A stretch of DNA of 64,000 bases from Cacajao melanocephalus (lineage: Eukaryota > Chordata > Mammalia > Primates > Pitheciidae), in the NCBI GenBank assembly GCA_963573385.1, contig CAUYLG010048285.1:1-64000 (forward strand). The letters are read 5' to 3'. The notes beneath the pieces were generated by a model. That model was not told where the DNA came from, ran no database searches, and saw only the letters and a program-made list of their open reading frames with translations. This document shows, piece after piece, positions 37,872 to 49,254 of this stretch. Numbering within the stretch: position 1 is the stretch's first letter; every line of letters begins with the position of its first letter. Made by a program: the position numbers and the translations under genes.

Positions 37872-38261
37872 CTGTACAGGGAGAGAGGAACGGGATGAAG
37901 GCTGAGGTCTAGCGGCACGGCGACCCGGGACACCGGCGCGCGTTCCTCTGAGCCGCAGCCCTGGCTGAGCAGCGGAGCCGCCGGCAGCCCTGGCAGAGCC
38001 GGGAAGCTGCGGCCGCAGGGGCCGGGCCAGGAGGCAGGGGGCGCTGCTGCCTCCCCCGAGCGCCGCGCGGGGATGGGCGGAGAGCGAGGCACCAGCTGGA
38101 GCTTTGGGAAGGCGCGGGTGGCGAGGAAAGGCACGCTCCAAACAGGAGGGCGGCTTTTAAGTTTGTGGTGTGACCGCAGCAGCTGTCCTGGGACAGACAC
38201 GGTCTTTCTAAAAAGAGGATGCTGAAAACTCCGGGGATTACCTTTCCCCTTCCGATCTCCT

Positions 38262-38285
38262 CCCCCAGCCCCGGCCCCCCTTCCC
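38262..38285 (-). promoter_or_regulatory. G-quadruplex-forming motif
   Basis: Four C-runs on the plus strand (5, 4, 6 and 3 bases with 2-base spacers) give four G-runs with 2-base loops on the minus strand, satisfying the usual G3+N1-7 rule. It lies upstream of the candidate leftward exon. Confidence 0.75.
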
Positions 38286-38400
38286 TCTGCGCACGCCAGA
38301 ACTCCCGAGCGTGCAGAAGTTCATCCCTGCTGCGCGGAGGCTGCCAGTAGCGTGGATTTAGAGGTAGCCCCTGCCGCGCTGAGGGATGTTTATCGGGACA

Positions 38401-41400
38401 GGGCATCCTATGTATAAAGCAACCTCTGACGGCTAATCTTCCTTCTGGGTGACTTGGGGACCTCGTTATTTCCTTTTCTATACCATAAAACTTGTTAAGG
38501 ACCCCATGCGGAAGAAAAACCGTCCTAAAAATGCTGACCCCAAAAAATAGTACCTGCGTTTCACTATGTAAAACCTCAATCCACAGTTCATGGCCTTGGC
38601 AGGGCAGTCATAGGGCTGAAAAACAGGGATCAGCCCTCCATTAAGGGGCTGGCACTCAATAAAGACCAAACAGAAAGATAAAAACAAGTAGAATGTAATC
38701 CTTTCTTCCTCTTTCCCTTTTACACGAGACCTACAAGAGGTGTGCCTCATATTCTTGCCTTCGGGAGTTTCTTTTGTAGATTTTTGCACTCCTTAGTCAC
38801 ACAGTAGGAAACTTAGAAGTATATGAGGACAAGGAGAAGATCTAAGCTTTGTTGAATCTGGAACCTATGCAATTTGAATGCAGGATCCTCTTTAAGAAAA
38901 AGTAATGCAGAAATATCTCACTTCTACAGATTTTGCAAAAATATATAACAATGTGAGCTCACGAGGCCACCGTCAGGGACATTAAAAAGGCCTGTGCATT
39001 TGGTGAGCCCTGTAAGTTGGGCATATTTAGCTACATGGTAAATCCTTTTGTGATGGGAAATCCAGGTTTACAATCACACACCTTGCTGTGAGGCCCATAC
39101 ATAAATCTGACATGACGTAGAGCCATGGAAAGAAAGCAGCCAGGGGACCCTGCATTTGTCAGCTTGATTTAAGAGCACAAGGTGTAGGGTCCAAAGCTTC
39201 CATAGCAAGTGACAAGAGATATCTTGGTTTGGAGATGGTGAACAGACAAAGGCAGTAATGGAATAACTGGAAGGGGCAGAAGAGATTCCTCATTTGACCT
39301 TTTATCTGTGGCAGAGGGTGGAGGGCCACAGAAGCTAAATGAGTCATTTTAAGTTATAGATGGTTGATGGCAGAGTCAGGCTAAGGAGAGGCTAAAGTTT
39401 CCCAAATCTGACCAAGGTTCTTTCTTGTGTCTCATGCTGTCTCATCTCTATAACCTTGGTTTGGACTCACAGCCAACCAACCCCAAAAATACCTTCTTTG
39501 GATAGAGCAAAATTTTTCAAATCCTCATAGACTATTTCAAACTACAGCAACTTTTTTTCCTGAATGCTTTATATTTAATGTTATGCCATTCATTCTGTAC
39601 CTAGCCATGCAATTGTTTCTTGTATTTTTCTATATTTTTATATTATTATCATTTGCTTATGTCATTGCACTTCCATTCACACTGCAAGGTCATTGTGAGA
39701 ACAAAATATCTTTTTGTCTCCCATACATGTTGGTTCCTAGTAAGTAGTTTTTGATTTTTTAAAAACTCTATTTTTACATTTTTAAAATAATTTTGTCAGT
39801 ATGTCGGCCAGAATTTTGTGTTTAACTAGAATTGTGGTTAACTTTGGATTTCCCCTTTTCCTCTTTTCTTATTTAAGTTGTAGCTTAATATGCTCAACTA
39901 AATGACACCTCTCTTTGCTACCATTCAACCCTTTCCATAAAGGCCCTACAGAATTAATCACTCCCTCCTGTTTTCCCAAAGCACTTTGATTTCACTACTA
40001 TAATAAGCTCTTTTCATGTTATATTATAATTAGTTATGCATGTGTTGGCTGTTTTGTGTCTTTGTTTCTTCAGCCTCTAATACAATGCCTATGACATTGT
40101 ATTGTACTGATTTAATTTGAGGTACTCTGACTTCAAATTTAGACAGAATTTGCCAGGGCATCCTGAACATATCATGAGAAAACAACATCTGGAACCTGAG
40201 TTCTGTGCTTTCCTTCCTTTTAATGACTCTGAGCACAATGCGGACAGAATCAACTGTTAATACATTGCCTACTGTGATGAATGGCCTCAGCTGTGTCCAT
40301 GGCTCCATAATCTTCAGGCTGCTTCCCTGAATGTCTTGAATGTGCTAGGTGTTCAACAAATATTTGTGTGTTAAACAAGTTAATAAAAATAGTAGATATA
40401 ATGTTAATATTCAGTCACTGGATTTATTTCTGAATTTCTAATAACTGTATAGGGTCCCACCAAAATAGTTTTAATAACCCTTTCTAAGAGTTTGAGATCT
40501 ACTTTAATCAAAAGCAATTTAGTATTCTGTCCTATAGAGCTAATGCCCTATCTAAATTCTTAAAATAAAACCCAGTGGGAAAAAGTCTGTTTTACATAAA
40601 GTTTTGCTAAAATATAAGGTGTGTTGCACAGTTTAGGTTGTCTTCAAGGGTGACTATTCAAGATTTAACAAGTGAGCCTTAATTTCACTGAAAAAGATGT
40701 GTATATCATCAGTTTAAACTACCTAATTGCTGTTTGTTTGCCTGTTTCAGTCTGAGGGGAAAAATACAAACAAAAAGAAGAAAAAGGAAAACAAATCACT
40801 CTCAGATTCTTGGAAACATTATTGAATAAATAAATTGTGTGTCTTGAAAATCTAGGCTACTCTGAGACATACTACTCCTCACCCATCTCTGCTGGGGCTC
40901 ACAGATATAATATGAGTAACTAATTTTCATTTTATGGTAATAATATGTGTTAGGCAAAATGAAATACAATATTTCTCAAAGGATCACATTTAATGCCAAA
41001 CAAATACAAAGAATAAAATTCTAATTGTAGAATTTCAGTAATCATCAATCTATTTGGCGAGCCATGGGAGAAGCTGGCAGGGATAGGTAAGGCTAGAACA
41101 GACATACTGTAGGCTTCTCCAATTCCACATATAGCTACCTCTGCCCAGAAGACAGGAGAAAGATAATTACTGGGTCTAGAACTTAAATCTAGCAGGATCT
41201 CAGAGGATTTGGCTGTACTCTCAGCAGAAGTTACTAAGCCCAACAAAATCTACAATTCTAGTTCTCTCTGAACAGTTTTATATTCACAAATCAAATGAAA
41301 ATTTGTTGCATGTGAAAGAAAAAAATGGCTAAAGGAATCTGCAGAGGCAATGGATAAAGTTTATGTGCAGAGGCAAATAAGGAAAATGTGTTAAAAAGCA

Positions 41401-44133
41401 TGTCATTTTAGTGTTTACTCCTCTAGAAATAGTCATACCTTAGTCATACACATAACCTCTCTGTCTTTATAGTAAATACTACCTTATAAATGTTTTCTCA
41501 TATGTCAACATATCAGCACTGACAGATAAGAAATGTTGTTATCCTCATCCAAGAAAATCGGGATATATGTTATGTCTAATTGGAACAAGTGACAGCATGA
41601 ATTTAAAGCAGCTCATCCAGCTCCTTATCTTCTATAGATATTTTTCCCCTTATAAACTTCAGGTACTTTTTTTCTTCTACTTCATTTGATCATAGCAATA
41701 CACTCATCACTGGATCATTAGATGTTTACATTAAAAAGTCATTTGATGTGTTTAATGGTAAAAAAAAAACCGACTTTCATCTTTTATTTCTATATTAATT
41801 ACTCATACATAGAACTCTCAGAAGTAAATGTATCCCTGCTTCTCATCATCAGATAAAGACAGAAAATAGTTTATGGTTAGTTAATTGGGATGTAAAACTG
41901 TCCAAACTTTGCTTCATACTTTCACGTTTTAAACTCTTATAATATCATAATTAATCATAAACTTTCAGAGTTAGAAGACACCTCAAAACCTTCTAGCCCT
42001 CATGTTAGACACAAGAAAACCAGGGCCAAGGAAGACATAGTTACCATTCAGCAACTTACGACTTCTGCCTCAATGCCTTCTCTAGAATATTTCACCTTGC
42101 TATATAGACTTTTCTTTTAAAAAGGAAAGAAAAAACAAAAAAAAAACAGCTATTTTTCAAAACCGTCCAAGCCAGAATCTTAAGGTTATATTTACTTAGC
42201 TGGGTTAGGGTGTGGCGAATAATTAAATTCACAGGAATGTGCTTCAAAATAAAAATAAAAACACAGCCCAGCCTCTTTGGCCCAAGTCCTGAGACTTCAG
42301 AAAAGAAAAACCTCCTTGACTCTGAACATTCACTAGAAGTTGGAAAGGTTTTCCATGCCTGATATAGGAGTCCACATAGATATTGCAGATTGGGAGAACT
42401 TAATTAGATAAAAATGACTCTTTGTTTTTGATTAGTAACAATGTACTTATATCAATAAACAATCCCCAAGGAAGGATTTTAAGGAAAAATAAACAACTTT
42501 CCTATACATAACATAAAAAAATCACCTTTAAGTTTGCTTTTAAAAAATACCTTCATACCACCACCATTTTAGCCTTAGAGCATATTTTAGATACAGCATA
42601 TTATTCTAAGAAAATTAAGCTGAGGAGGGAATTCCTATGATACCCAATTGAGGCAAGCCTTATTTGTATATGAGTAATGAAATAAAGAAAAATATGCCCT
42701 CTTGTGGCTTATTTGTTCTGGTTCACAATTAATCAACAGTATTCTATTATTTCCTGAAACTGAAACATACCTGTATTCCAAGTGGAATTAAACTATTTCT
42801 TTGTGCAGTAACTGGCAAGAGCAGGTCCATACAGACAGCAGGAAGGCATTCCAATACTTCTGCTTTGTTCGAGGTCATAGCAGCTGCTTAGCCACAATGA
42901 AATCAGTATCCCTGAAAAGGAAGATTTTCCAAAATAACCCATAGATTTGTATAGACATTATCAAAATCTCTTCCAAATAAATGCATTAGATAGAGTTTCT
43001 TTCCTAAATATTGAGGTTTGTTTTGGATAGACTTAAACCATCAGTTTCCACAAATAGGAGAAAATTCATGATTTCCTTTTCTACTATACTTGTGCCCCTA
43101 CTATTTCTTTGACTGTAAAATATGCTTATTTTTCCATTACAAAAAGTAAAGTATATAATAAAGCAGTTAAGAAAATAGTGATTTGCATTCTTGTGTCTTT
43201 TTCTCTCCTTTTGCCCTACTTTACTTAGAAATAAGGATGTAACAAGTGTGCTACATATCGTGGGTTGCAAATATAATTAATTTCATAATATCACAAAAAA
43301 TGCCCACCATATTTTTCGAAAACAGCAAAAGTGGAAATGGGTTCAGTGGGTAACAGCTTCTGATCAAGAAAATGATTTTCTTACAAACTATGGTTTAAGA
43401 AACTTAGTAACTAATTAAGGGAATGTCAAAAGTTTAAAACAAGTCAGGTTGCTAAATTTTTAGTTCAAGCCTATAATAATAACTATTATTATTATTTTTA
43501 GCATTGTTATTATTACACAGACAATGAAACTTAAAGTTAAGTGACTTAAAAATAAAATATTTACCATCTGACTGGATCTTCTTTGTTTATTAAGTGAGCC
43601 AGTAGGACAATTTAAATCTGCACCCTTAATTTATCAAATTACTATTGAACTAGACCAAATTGTATCTTACCAATCAGAAAGAATAAAAGCAATTTCTCAA
43701 AGTGTTCAGTTTAATGTATGGAGCTACTGCTTCTCTAAGACACACAGTAACATAAAATCATGTTGTTTTAGGTTTATTTAGCATAGTGAACAGTTTGACT
43801 TTTGATGCACAGATATACTTTCATTCGATTTGGAAATAATATTCATAAAATAGTTCTGGATTTTTAATTTAATGTTAACGTAGTGAATAATATTGATTCA
43901 TCATAATACCATTAACCAATTTTATTATGTTTCTATTTGCCACTTCAATAAAATTATTTTTCCTAACATCAAGCAAAGTTTTACTTTCCAACTTTTATTC
44001 TTGAGTTTGCCAAAAGAAAGTCTACATTGAGTCTATGATAACCCATATATTTTAAAAAATTATCTAAATTTACTGTATTTAAAACTTACAATTCTAAGAA
44101 AAGAAGATAATTATAAAAGCTGATAACATGGTC
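38401..44133. other. mostly unique AT-rich DNA right of the CpG island
   Basis: No coding exon was recognised. 39645-39750 is an L2 3' end on the plus strand ('CTGCAAGGTCATTGTGAGAA', 'TTTTTGTCTCCCATACATG'). 40335-40385 resembles an L2/MIR tail. 41968-42060 resembles an antisense MIR3 ('AGAGTTAGAAGACACCTCAA'). 43472-43517 is an ATT/AAT-rich self-complementary patch. A 98-codon minus frame at 40950-41246 has no recognised family. Confidence 0.45.
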
Positions 44134-45124
44134 ATTGATTCTGCGTTTTAGTCCAGCATGTAAGAGGCTTAGGGGCCAGCACTTCATCCCAACAAGTAAA
44201 ATACAGAACAAAATGGTGAATCAACTTTTGTGGATGTCTCAGAGAAGTAAGCTCATAGGGCAAATTCTGTCCACCAAATGGGAGAGACAGATAGGGGGAC
44301 ACAGAATCACAATTTACCAGGAAAAAAATCACAGGAACCAGTCTTCAGGTGGGAAAACCTGCATGGAAATTCACAAAATAATGGAGGCTCAGTGTGGACA
44401 AGTCTTCAAACACTCCAGGGAGACCCAATCAAAGGATTCTGGAGCTGTAACCAGTCCTCACAAAATATATCAAGAAAAAATAATGCCCTCTGCCATTAGC
44501 AAGGAGAGTAAAAAAAGAACTATTTAAAAATACTCTTGAATAATATGTTCTTGTAATAAGGCTACCCTCAGAAGAAACTATATGACCAGAGTCTAACCTG
44601 TTGGGATTTTATCAGCGCCTAAGTGACATGGGCGAAGGGATATACTCAAAGACAGCCTGCTCTAGTCTACCACTTTGCAAGTAGAAAATATTCAACTCCA
44701 GCCCCTTCTAGTCATCCAATCTCACATAATGGAGGGAAAATAACAACAACAAGAACAACTGAGAAGCAATGACGAAGTTCACAGTTCAGGGGCACAAACT
44801 TAACAAATGACTGAGACCTAACCACAGGACTGTAGAATACTTCCTCTTCTTCTTGATCTTACCACTACATTGCTAAAGTTTTATTGCTGCAGTTCTTTTT
44901 ATGTAGTACATCATGTCCATCTTTCAACAATAACAACAGAAATTATAAACCATACTAAAGCAAAAAACAAACAAAACAAACAAACAAACAAAAAACCGCT
45001 TTAAATAGAGCAAGTATCAGAGCCAGAGTCAGATATGGCAGAAATGTTGGAATTATCAAACCAGGTACTTTAAAACCCTGTGATCAATATGCCAAGGATT
45101 TAATGGAAAAAGTAAAAAGCCTGG
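44134..45124 (+). mobile_element. L1M 5'UTR through start of ORF1 region
   Basis: The stretch follows old-L1 5'UTR text in order: 'GCGCCTAAGTGACATGGGCG', 'AACTCCAGCCCCTTCTAGTC', 'CAACAACAAGAACAACTGAG', 'ACCACAGGACTGTAGAATAC', then the ORF1 leader 'CAGATATGGCAGAAATGTTG', 'GAATTATCAAACCAGGTAC' and 'AATGGAAAAAGTA'. An AAAC-rich run lies at 44963-44997. It stops abruptly at about 45124, where an antisense ORF2 piece begins. The 44134-44560 part is assigned with less certainty. It is non-functional. Confidence 0.7.
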
Positions 45125-45590
45125 TAGAGTGATTAATTTTTGTAGATTAGCCTTATACCATGCAACCTTGCTACAATGCTCATTACATGTTTATTCTTTC
45201 AGATTTTCTAAGTAGATGATTATGTCATCTGCCATCAAAGACAGTTTTATTTCTGCTTTACCTATCTGTATGTCTCTTATTTCTCATTCTTGTCTTATTG
45301 CATTGGCTAGGAGTTTTAGTATTATGTTAAAAAGCAGTAGTGAGAGGAGGCAGCATTGCCTGTTTCTGATCTTAGTGATAAAGCTTCGAATTTCTCATCA
45401 TTAAGTATGAAGTTAGCTCTAGGATTTTTACAGATGTGCTCTATCAGGTTGAGGAAGTTTGCTCTCTTCGTATTTTCTGACAGTTTTCATTACAAATGGG
45501 TGATGGATTTTGTCAAATCTATTTTCTGTATTTATTGATATAATTCTATGGTTTTTTCCTTGTTCCTTTGACTGTTGATGTGCAAGCAGA
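45125..45590 (-). mobile_element. L1 ORF2 reverse-transcriptase-region fragment, antisense
   Basis: The complement of L1 ORF2 is readable: 'GATTATGTCATCTGCCATCA', 'TTGCATTGGCTAGGAGTTTT', 'AGTATTATGTTAAAAAGCAG', 'GTGAGAGGAGGCAGCATTGC' and 'GATGGATTTTGTCAAATCTA'. The copy is decayed and frame-broken. It abuts an L1 5'UTR in the opposite orientation. Confidence 0.85.
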
Positions 45591-45752
45591 AAAATTAGCC
45601 TCATTGTTTTTAGATAAACTCACTCAGTTATTACTCAGCCATTTAACATTTTAGTCATATTTCAGTTCAGGGTTCTACGATTTTTTGCTTTCTCCTAATG
45701 GTACCATTTAAATTCAGAGAGGGCTTAAATAAATCCAGGAATGGAAGGGAAG

Positions 45753-46161
45753 CGTATTGGTTTTCTAAATCTGCCATAACAAGTAACACAGACCAGGTAG
45801 CTTAAACAAGAGAAATTTATTCTCTCACATCTCTGGAGGCTGTTAAGTCAAAGATCAAGGTATCACCAGGGTTGGTTTATTCTAAGTTCTTTCTACATGG
45901 TGTGTAGATGACCATCTTTTTTTGATGTCTTTCCATCATCTTTAGTGTGTGTGTGTGTGTGTGTGTGTGTCCCCATGTATGTCCTAATCTTCTCATCTTA
46001 TAAGGACATCAGTTATACTAGATTAGGGCCCACCCATACAATCTATTTTACCTGAATTACTTTTTTAAAGGCCCTATATCCAAGTACAGTCAAATTCTGA
46101 GGTCTTAGAGATTAGGACTTCAACATATGAATTGGTAGAGGTCACAATTCATCCCACAAAA
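45753..46161 (-). mobile_element. solitary MLT1-type MaLR LTR
   Basis: Antisense MLT1 LTR text includes 'TCTAAATCTGCCATAACAAG', 'GAGAAATTTATTCTCTCACA', 'GATCAAGGTATCACCAGGG', 'TTATAAGGACATCAGTTATA' and 'GACTTCAACATATGAATTGG'. GAAGC before and GGAGC after form a plausible 5-bp duplication. A (TG)n tract at 45944-45970 expanded inside it. Confidence 0.85.
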
Positions 46162-46529
46162 GGAGCGAAGGGAATTTTTTGTTTATAAGCATTTTCTTTC
46201 TTCCATTGGCATACTCTAAGATGAATACAAAGTCCCCTGCTGGAATTTATCTTGTTTTCCCATTGTGTCTGTGAAATACCCATAATTTAGTTATGGCATC
46301 CAGTTATAAATCTCCCTTAGTATGCCCCTTGTTTTAAACAGTAGTCTCCTTTGATTAAATGATAGTAATCGACATTAGTACCTTGCTTCTGGGCCTCTGG
46401 AGCTAGCAGCCTCACAGTTGTACCCGATAAATACAATGATGTACATTTCACCAAAGGTATAGGATATTCTATAATCCCCAGACTTTGCCAAACTTTGGGA
46501 AACTGAGGAAAACCTGTATTGTAATCTAA

Positions 46530-46732
46530 CTTTTTCTTTTTCTCTTTTTGAGACAGTGTTACCCAGAGTCTGGGTCGCTCTCTTATCCAGGCTAGAGCTA
46601 GAGTACAGTGTCACGGCCACAGGTCATTGTAGACTCGACCTCCCATGCTCAGGCAATCTTCTGGCCTCAGCCTCCTGAGTAGCTGGGGCTGCAGGCGTGG
46701 GACACCACCCCCAGCTAATTTTCAACTAATTA
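46530..46732 (-). mobile_element. truncated AluJ-like element
   Basis: Antisense Alu text includes 'TTTTTGAGACAGTGTTACCC', 'CAGGCTAGAGCTAGAGTACA', 'CCTCAGCCTCCTGAGTAGCT' and 'CAGGCGTGGGACACC', with strong divergence and AluJ-like wording. It stops at 'CCAGCTAATTTTCAAC', so about the 5' third of the element is missing. Confidence 0.85.
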
Positions 46733-47394
46733 TTTTATTTCTTCTTCTTTAATTGAAGCCTTCAAATAAAACTTCAATTATTTTACTTCTTAAATTATTT
46801 TACAACTTCAACTTCAATTCTGATTTTCTCAGAATGGTCCAACTTCATATAGCCCTGAGTAGGGATAGTCTGGTTTTTCATCTATTGTCTTTCTTAACGC
46901 TTTTTTTATGGCATATACTTTATTGTTTTAGCCTTTACAAAGTTAAAAGCAAACAAAGAGACTTTTTGTGAAACTATAAAGCCCTGAATTTTGAGATACT
47001 GCTAAGCATTTAAATAAATCTATCAGAAATTTTAAAGCTGAAAGTTGGCTTTGTTTGATTCAATTCCTTTGTCTTCCTTTCATTAAATGATCACATAGTT
47101 CATGGAACACTTAGTGACTCGAAGCATGGTGAGTCCTGAAGTAATCAGGAATTGCTGAGACAAAATATTTGTACCTCAAAAATGTTATCACCAAAATGTA
47201 TGGCATATATGACCAAAGATACTATTTAAAATTAGTGAGACAAAGGTACATAATCAATAGTTTTAGAATAGAATGATTAATTAAATATTAAGAAAATTTA
47301 GCAGCTGTTTTTCTCACAATATTCCTCCAAATAGAGTGCATTTATTAATATTTTGAACGCAAAATTGAACTGACATGCTCAAGGAAAAGTGGAG
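46733..47394. other. unique AT-rich DNA
   Basis: No gene or recognised repeat is seen between the AluJ and the L1 mosaic. Confidence 0.4.
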
Positions 47395-47735
47395 AACCCT
47401 GTTACAAATATAATAAAAGTACATTAGAATCCTACTTCACACGCAAACACCATAATTCCAGAGAGATTTCAGATCTAACAGTGAAAGAAAAACAATACCA
47501 TTTAGGAAAAAACATGGAAGAACATCTTCATGAGCTTAGAGTAAAAAAAGGTAGTTTGAACAGTATGCAAAAATATGAACCATAAAGGAGCTTCATAAAT
47601 TGGACTGTATTAGATTAATAAGTTCTGGTCATTAAAAGAAACAATTAAGAAAGTAAAAAGCCAAGTCACAGAGTGAGAGAAGATGTCAATCCATATATCT
47701 TACAAAGTCCAATCCATATACAGGGTTAAATAAAA
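47395..47735 (+). mobile_element. L1M ORF2 C-terminal-region fragment, sense (segment A)
   Basis: 'CAGAGAGATTTCAGATCTAA', 'GAAAAAAACATGGAAGAACA', 'TAAAGGAGCTTCATAAATTG' and 'AGAGTGAGAGAAGATGTCAA' follow L1 ORF2 3' text on the plus strand. It is decayed. It forms one ordered series with the next two L1 segments. Confidence 0.7.
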
Positions 47736-47829
47736 AAACCCATTTGATGAGAAATTATGATTTGTAGGGCATGACTACCCAGACCTCTTAAATAGGAATT
47801 TGAGAAAGTTTTAAAATAATCAAAGTTTA

Positions 47830-48186
47830 GTCCTCAGGGTTTTCCAAAGTGGTTGTACAAATACTTCACCCACAGTGTATGAAAATTCTGATACTTCCAT
47901 CCTCAGCAACTATTGGCATTTTGTCTTTTTCATTTTAGTCATTTTTGTGGGTATGTAGTAGAATCACATGTGGTTTTTATTTGTTTTTCCTTGGTCACTA
48001 CAAAAGTTATTGGCCTTTTGAATATCTTTTTCTAAAATTTAAAAAATATGTTTATGGATGTCTGATAGCTGTTGAATACCCCTTAGATAAAGAGTCTGTT
48101 CAAGTCTTTATTCCCTGTCTCTACTAGGTTGCTTTTTTCTCATTCATTCAAATAAATCCTTTACATATTCTGGATATGTAAAGGAT
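47830..48186 (-). mobile_element. L1M ORF2 fragment, inverted (segment B)
   Basis: The complement of the L1 stretch that should directly follow segment A: 'TTTCCAAAGTGGTTGTACAA', 'CAGTGTATGAAAATTCTGAT', 'TTTTGTGGGTATGTAGTAGA', 'ACATGTGGTTTTTATTTG', 'AAAGAGTCTGTTCAAGTC', 'TTTACATATTCTGGATAT'. It ends in a perfect 13-bp-arm palindrome (48156-48186). Confidence 0.8.
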
Positions 48187-48208
48187 GTGAAGAAATATAA
48201 ATTTATAT

Positions 48209-48900
48209 TGTGACTTACTTCCCAACTTGACTCTGGCTAACATTACAAGACAAGGAAAAAAATCAAAATATTTTATCCCAAAACATGTTTCTTTGCCATA
48301 TCTTGAAATGGCCCTGCAAAGCTGTCCTTTGTGGGGGAAATTTTGCATCTGGAAAGAATATCTATTAACATAGCTAAACCTGTTTCTTCCAAGTCCTCCC
48401 AGTCCTAAAGAGATTAACTGAAAGTCTGGCACCTTTTAAATATCTGAATAGAAAACATTGGTCATCTATTGTCTCTATGGGCAGCCACTATAAGACTTCA
48501 AAAGAAAGCTGGTCTCCACAATCTTTAATCTTAACCTGAACATTTTCTTTCTGTTACCTGAGGTCTTTAGATAAACTCAACCAACTGTCAACCAGAAAAT
48601 GTTTAAATTTATCTACATTTACCTATATTACCTATAGCCTGGAACCCCAACCCCTTCACCCCCGACAACCCTGCTGTGAGTTGTCCTGCCTTTCTGGACC
48701 AAACCAATGTATTTCTTAAATGTATTTGATTGACGTCTCATGCCTCCCTAAAATATATAAAACCAAGCTGCACCCCGACCACCTTGGGCAAATGTTCTCA
48801 GGATCTATGAGGGCCGTGTCATGGGTCACGGGTCACTCATATTTGGCTCAGAATAAATCTCTTAAAATATTTTACAGACTTTGACTCTTTTTGCTGACAA
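48209..48900 (+). mobile_element. solitary ERV1-type LTR
   Basis: A ~690-bp sequence has LTR promoter and polyadenylation hallmarks: TATA-type AAAATATATAAAACC near 48751, 'CACCCCGACCACCTTGGGC' downstream, and GAATAAATCTCTT near 48851, ending near TTGCTGACA. The text matches a MER-class ERV1 LTR that I recognise but cannot name. No internal retroviral genes adjoin it. Ends are approximate. Confidence 0.7.
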
Positions 48901-48904
48901 TCCT

Positions 48905-49200
48905 TTGGCAGTATACATTAAAAACTAGAAGTATTAATAACCTATAACCTCACAATTCTACTCATAGGGCCCAAGAAAGATATTTTCCACAAAGAAATGG
49001 ACAATAGTGTTCATGGCAGTACTCTTTGAAATAGCCTCACATTAGAAACCACCCAAACTATTCTCAACGGTAGAATGGATAAATATACTGTGGAAAATAC
49101 ACTCAACAGAAGGTTATACAGCAACCAAAATAAATGAACAACAACTACAGCAACAATATACATGACTTTAAGAAAAGTAGTAGTCATTAAAAGAAGACAC
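48905..49200 (+). mobile_element. L1M ORF2 3'-end fragment, sense (segment C)
   Basis: 'CTTTGGCAGTATACATT' and then 'CACAATTCTACTCATAGGGC', 'GTTCATGGCAGTACTCTTTG', 'GGTAGAATGGATAAATATAC' and 'GGTTATACAGCAACC' follow the L1 ORF2 end in sense orientation. The text resumes at the point where inverted segment B should have ended. Confidence 0.78.
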
Positions 49201-49254
49201 ACTCACAGTATGATTTATGGTTTTCACCATACAAAGCTTTCTCATTCCTAGGAG

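Larger units (their letters stand above)
36360..38400. promoter_or_regulatory. CpG island, probable promoter region
   Basis: GC content and CpG density rise sharply from about 36360, are densest at 36720-37680 and 37900-38390, and fall back at about 38400 to the AT-rich background. GC-box text GGGCGG occurs (for example in the GGAGGGCGGC stretch near 38148). No interspersed repeat was recognised inside, as is usual for active germline promoters. All frames in the island (up to 183 codons) look like chance GC-rich frames. Splice signals on the minus strand at 37832-37872 favour a leftward transcript, but a second, rightward promoter cannot be excluded. The gene could not be identified. Confidence 0.88.

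Noticed and set aside
37725..38200. Minus-strand frames of 138 and 154 codons running through the predicted splice donor
   Set aside because: They read into the intron predicted by CAG|GTAAGT, and two different frames are open across the same bases. More likely 5'-UTR or promoter.
47945..48127. 60-codon plus-strand frame with a membrane-like segment
   Set aside because: It is the antisense reading of an L1 ORF2 fragment.
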